Shown: positions 45,625-47,715 of the stretch, piece by piece | Layout of the letters: each line of letters starts with the position of its first letter | Position numbering within the stretch: position 1 is the first letter of the stretch | Notes under the pieces: model-generated | What the model saw: only the letters and a program-made list of their open reading frames with translations | Database searches by the model: none | What the model was told of the DNA's origin: nothing | Assembly: GCF_022376445.1 (NCBI RefSeq) | Contig: NW_025955265.1 | Span: 1-47,715 of the forward strand | DNA length: 47,715 bases | Direction of reading: 5' to 3' | DNA from: Fomitopsis serialis | Lineage: Eukaryota > Basidiomycota > Agaricomycetes > Polyporales > Fomitopsidaceae | Made by a program: the position numbers and the translations under genes

Positions 45625-47715
45625 GACGTGATATGATCAACCGTTGGTCCGAACATCAGCGGCATTGGATGCCTTTCCGCAGGATTTACGGGCGCTGGTA
45701 AAGCTAGAGCGGACGTCGAACATCGCCTGTGGCGCAAGAATAGCGAGGGTCGCTAAACCGCAGCGACGACCTATAACATGTGATGTAAATGCATAACAGG
45801 ACGTCGGAGGCAACCGCAGTGATGGGACAGATGGTGAGAGCCAACGAGAGAGCGAGAATTCGAACACCGACGGTATGTTTATGCTTTTCAACCTAGAAGG
45901 GGGGGTCTGACCCCCCTTCCAGATTAAGGTTTAGAACGGGGTGCCGGAGTTCGAGAGGACGACAAGCGAGAAGGGCCGACGTGCCGGGGAGGTTTAGAGC
46001 GTGAATCTAGGATAGAACGCGCTGTAAACCTCTGCGGGAAGGCATCCATTCATGCCCTTGTTATGCCTTGCCACGCCGATTTCGTCACGCATACTGCTCA
46101 TTTTCAGACTGCAATAGTCTGTCCTTTCGCACAGGCGGCCACCAGCCGAATACGGGGACTTGCATTGCAGATACATGTGGAGCTTCCAGCTTGTGAAAGA
46201 GTCCTGTCATGGTGGTGTCAGCAAAAAGATCGTGGGGTAAAGGCCGAATGGCCACCAAGTTGTAGTGACCACAGACGAACGGGGCACCGCACAATCGGCA
46301 GTGGTTGAAGAAGCGCACCGGCGGCAGAGCACATTTTTACTGGCTGATCTACGATCTCTTCGCTCGCTGTGGGCTCCTCGACTCGGGCTATTGCATGGAG
46401 CCCAACGTAGCGGTTCTCATTGCCGGCGGCCGCGTCTATCGTTCTGTGAGCACCGTGGCTCAGCACTGACAGCACATACCTTCAGTTCTCGGAGTGTTGC
46501 GTTCGCCGTCCGACAACTACGGACCGGCCTTGGGACAAGCAGTCTGATGAGTCGAGGCGGAAAATTAAAGTGAGATATTGACGGATTCGGAGACATCAAG
46601 ATCCGCCAACCGCGGAGCGACTTACAGTCAAGGTGTTAGCTTGTGAGGTCGCGTAAGAGATGTTCATGAAACACCGGGATGGTCGGCGCTGTAAAGCAAT
46701 ACGCCTGAGTCGAGCCCCAATGCGCACATGACACCCGAGCCAATAAGCTAGGGGTAACATAAACAATGGATGTCTGGGCCCGTAACCGGCATAGTATCGT
46801 TTTCAGAATCAGCTTTCCTTACACTCAAAGAGGTCTCGTTTAGAGTCTGCCGACGGGAGACCAAGCTTTCCTGGAGCTCTCGGAGTCAAATTCTGTGCAA
46901 TTCACGTTGCGCCCGGCCTCCGAGTTGTGCGCCGCGACTCGGATGCGATCTTTGTTTCCTTCGCTGGCACTCCAAGCCCATAGCTTTCGGCTCGCTGCAG
47001 GCCTGCAACATACTCGTCCCTCGGGATAACTTGAGGCTTAGAAATGGGCTCATAATCATACGACTCGGAGGTAGGACGTCACTGTGTTGCTTACATGAAT
47101 TCCGATCGCTTGCAGAGCTGTGGCGGTAGCATGGTCACCACGGTGCCAGTCATGTTCCAAGCATGGTCCTACATCCATTGTTCGTCACAGAGGTCAGTGC
47201 GTATCGTTCCCTGAGGAGTGTACGTTTGATCAGTACTGATCAATGGGTACCGGGTGGGATTATTTCTAGAATTGGACAGGCACGGGGATACTGTACGTGT
47301 CACGGTGGGCTACCATATGGGGCTATTCCATATCACACACCCATCCTGAATGTACGTTGGCATGCCAGCAATACCGACCTGAGGGTCAGTGGACCACTGA
47401 CGGGACCATCCATTGCCAGTGGCAGCTGTACTTTGGTTGTACTCGATAGGTCCTGCGTCAAATGATGGTTTTACAGTGAGCGGGTGAGTACGCATTCGCA
47501 TCTGTATAAGCCACCTTAAGTCCTGTATTGCCATCGTGCTACTTACGTATACATCGCAGAGTACTCAAGTCAGCGCATCAGCACTTACAAAACCATCGTT
47601 AGTAACGACGGTGTCGCCAACATCCAGGTTCACGTCCGTCTACTATGAGCACGACTTCCGCGACATACCGACCTGCAAACGTCCTATCGAGCAAGCGGTA
47701 CAACCCAGAGTACCA
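45625..47715. other. Gene-poor window end
   Basis: No gene or RNA recognised on either strand. A G/C hairpin lies at 45896-45919. Open frames are short and without domains. The last ~100 bases contain splice-like motifs (for example acttacgtat), which might belong to a minus-strand gene beginning outside the window; this is not supported enough to call. Confidence 0.4.
45896..45919. repeat. G/C hairpin
   Basis: The sequence reads aaggggggg tctga ccccccttc, an inverted repeat with an ~8-bp stem and a 5-7 nt loop. It is not followed by a T-run and is not near a recognised gene. Confidence 0.7.

Overview
The window looks like nuclear DNA from a mushroom-forming basidiomycete (Agaricomycetes; a polypore-type fungus is my guess, not shown). 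The evidence is dense genes with many 45-90 nt GT-AG introns, GC-rich coding DNA, Zn2Cys6 regulators, a fungal arrestin-like protein, and single-copy eukaryotic genes (PIG-S, an SNT1/NCoR-type SANT protein, a Par14-type parvulin). All gene models were spliced by hand, using reading-frame continuity and comparison between paralogues.

Layout. 1-1085 is the 3' part of an arrestin-like gene. 1362-2938 is a candidate relic mobile element with inverted ends. 4125-6944 is Zn2Cys6 regulator copy A. 7665-9232 (minus) and 10225-11412 (minus) are two unrecognised basidiomycete-type proteins. 12318-14100 (minus) is GPI transamidase subunit PIG-S, divergent from 14573-21178, a ~2055-residue SNT1/NCoR-like corepressor. 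21442-22114 (minus) is a Par14-type parvulin, divergent from a tiny membrane protein (22582-22808). 22809-26625 is gene-poor and holds a ~250 bp inverted-repeat element. 26626-29511 is regulator copy B. 30193-36166 (minus) is regulator copy C, split by a 3.16 kb transposon. 38704-41602 (minus) is regulator copy D. 41603-47715 is gene-poor and holds a ~0.92 kb TA-flanked non-autonomous element.

The most notable feature is a local family of four paralogous Zn2Cys6 transcription factors (A+, B+, C-, D-) that share a 16-exon architecture, with many exon lengths identical to the base. A and C are the closest pair: their exon lengths are identical throughout, and homology continues into promoter and 3' flank. 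They therefore form a dispersed inverted duplication of about 3.4 kb. Copy C is intact except for one insertion in exon 5. The inserted element has ~77 bp imperfect terminal inverted repeats and a 7-bp target duplication. It has no transposase, and it carries a degraded calmodulin fragment with an intron still in place, so it appears to be a gene-capturing (Pack-type) DNA transposon. Taking out the element plus one copy of the duplication gives an exon 5 of the same length as in copy A.

The housekeeping block (PIG-S, SNT1) is clear, but the models need single-base corrections at three short homopolymers. These look like consensus sequence errors rather than real mutations.
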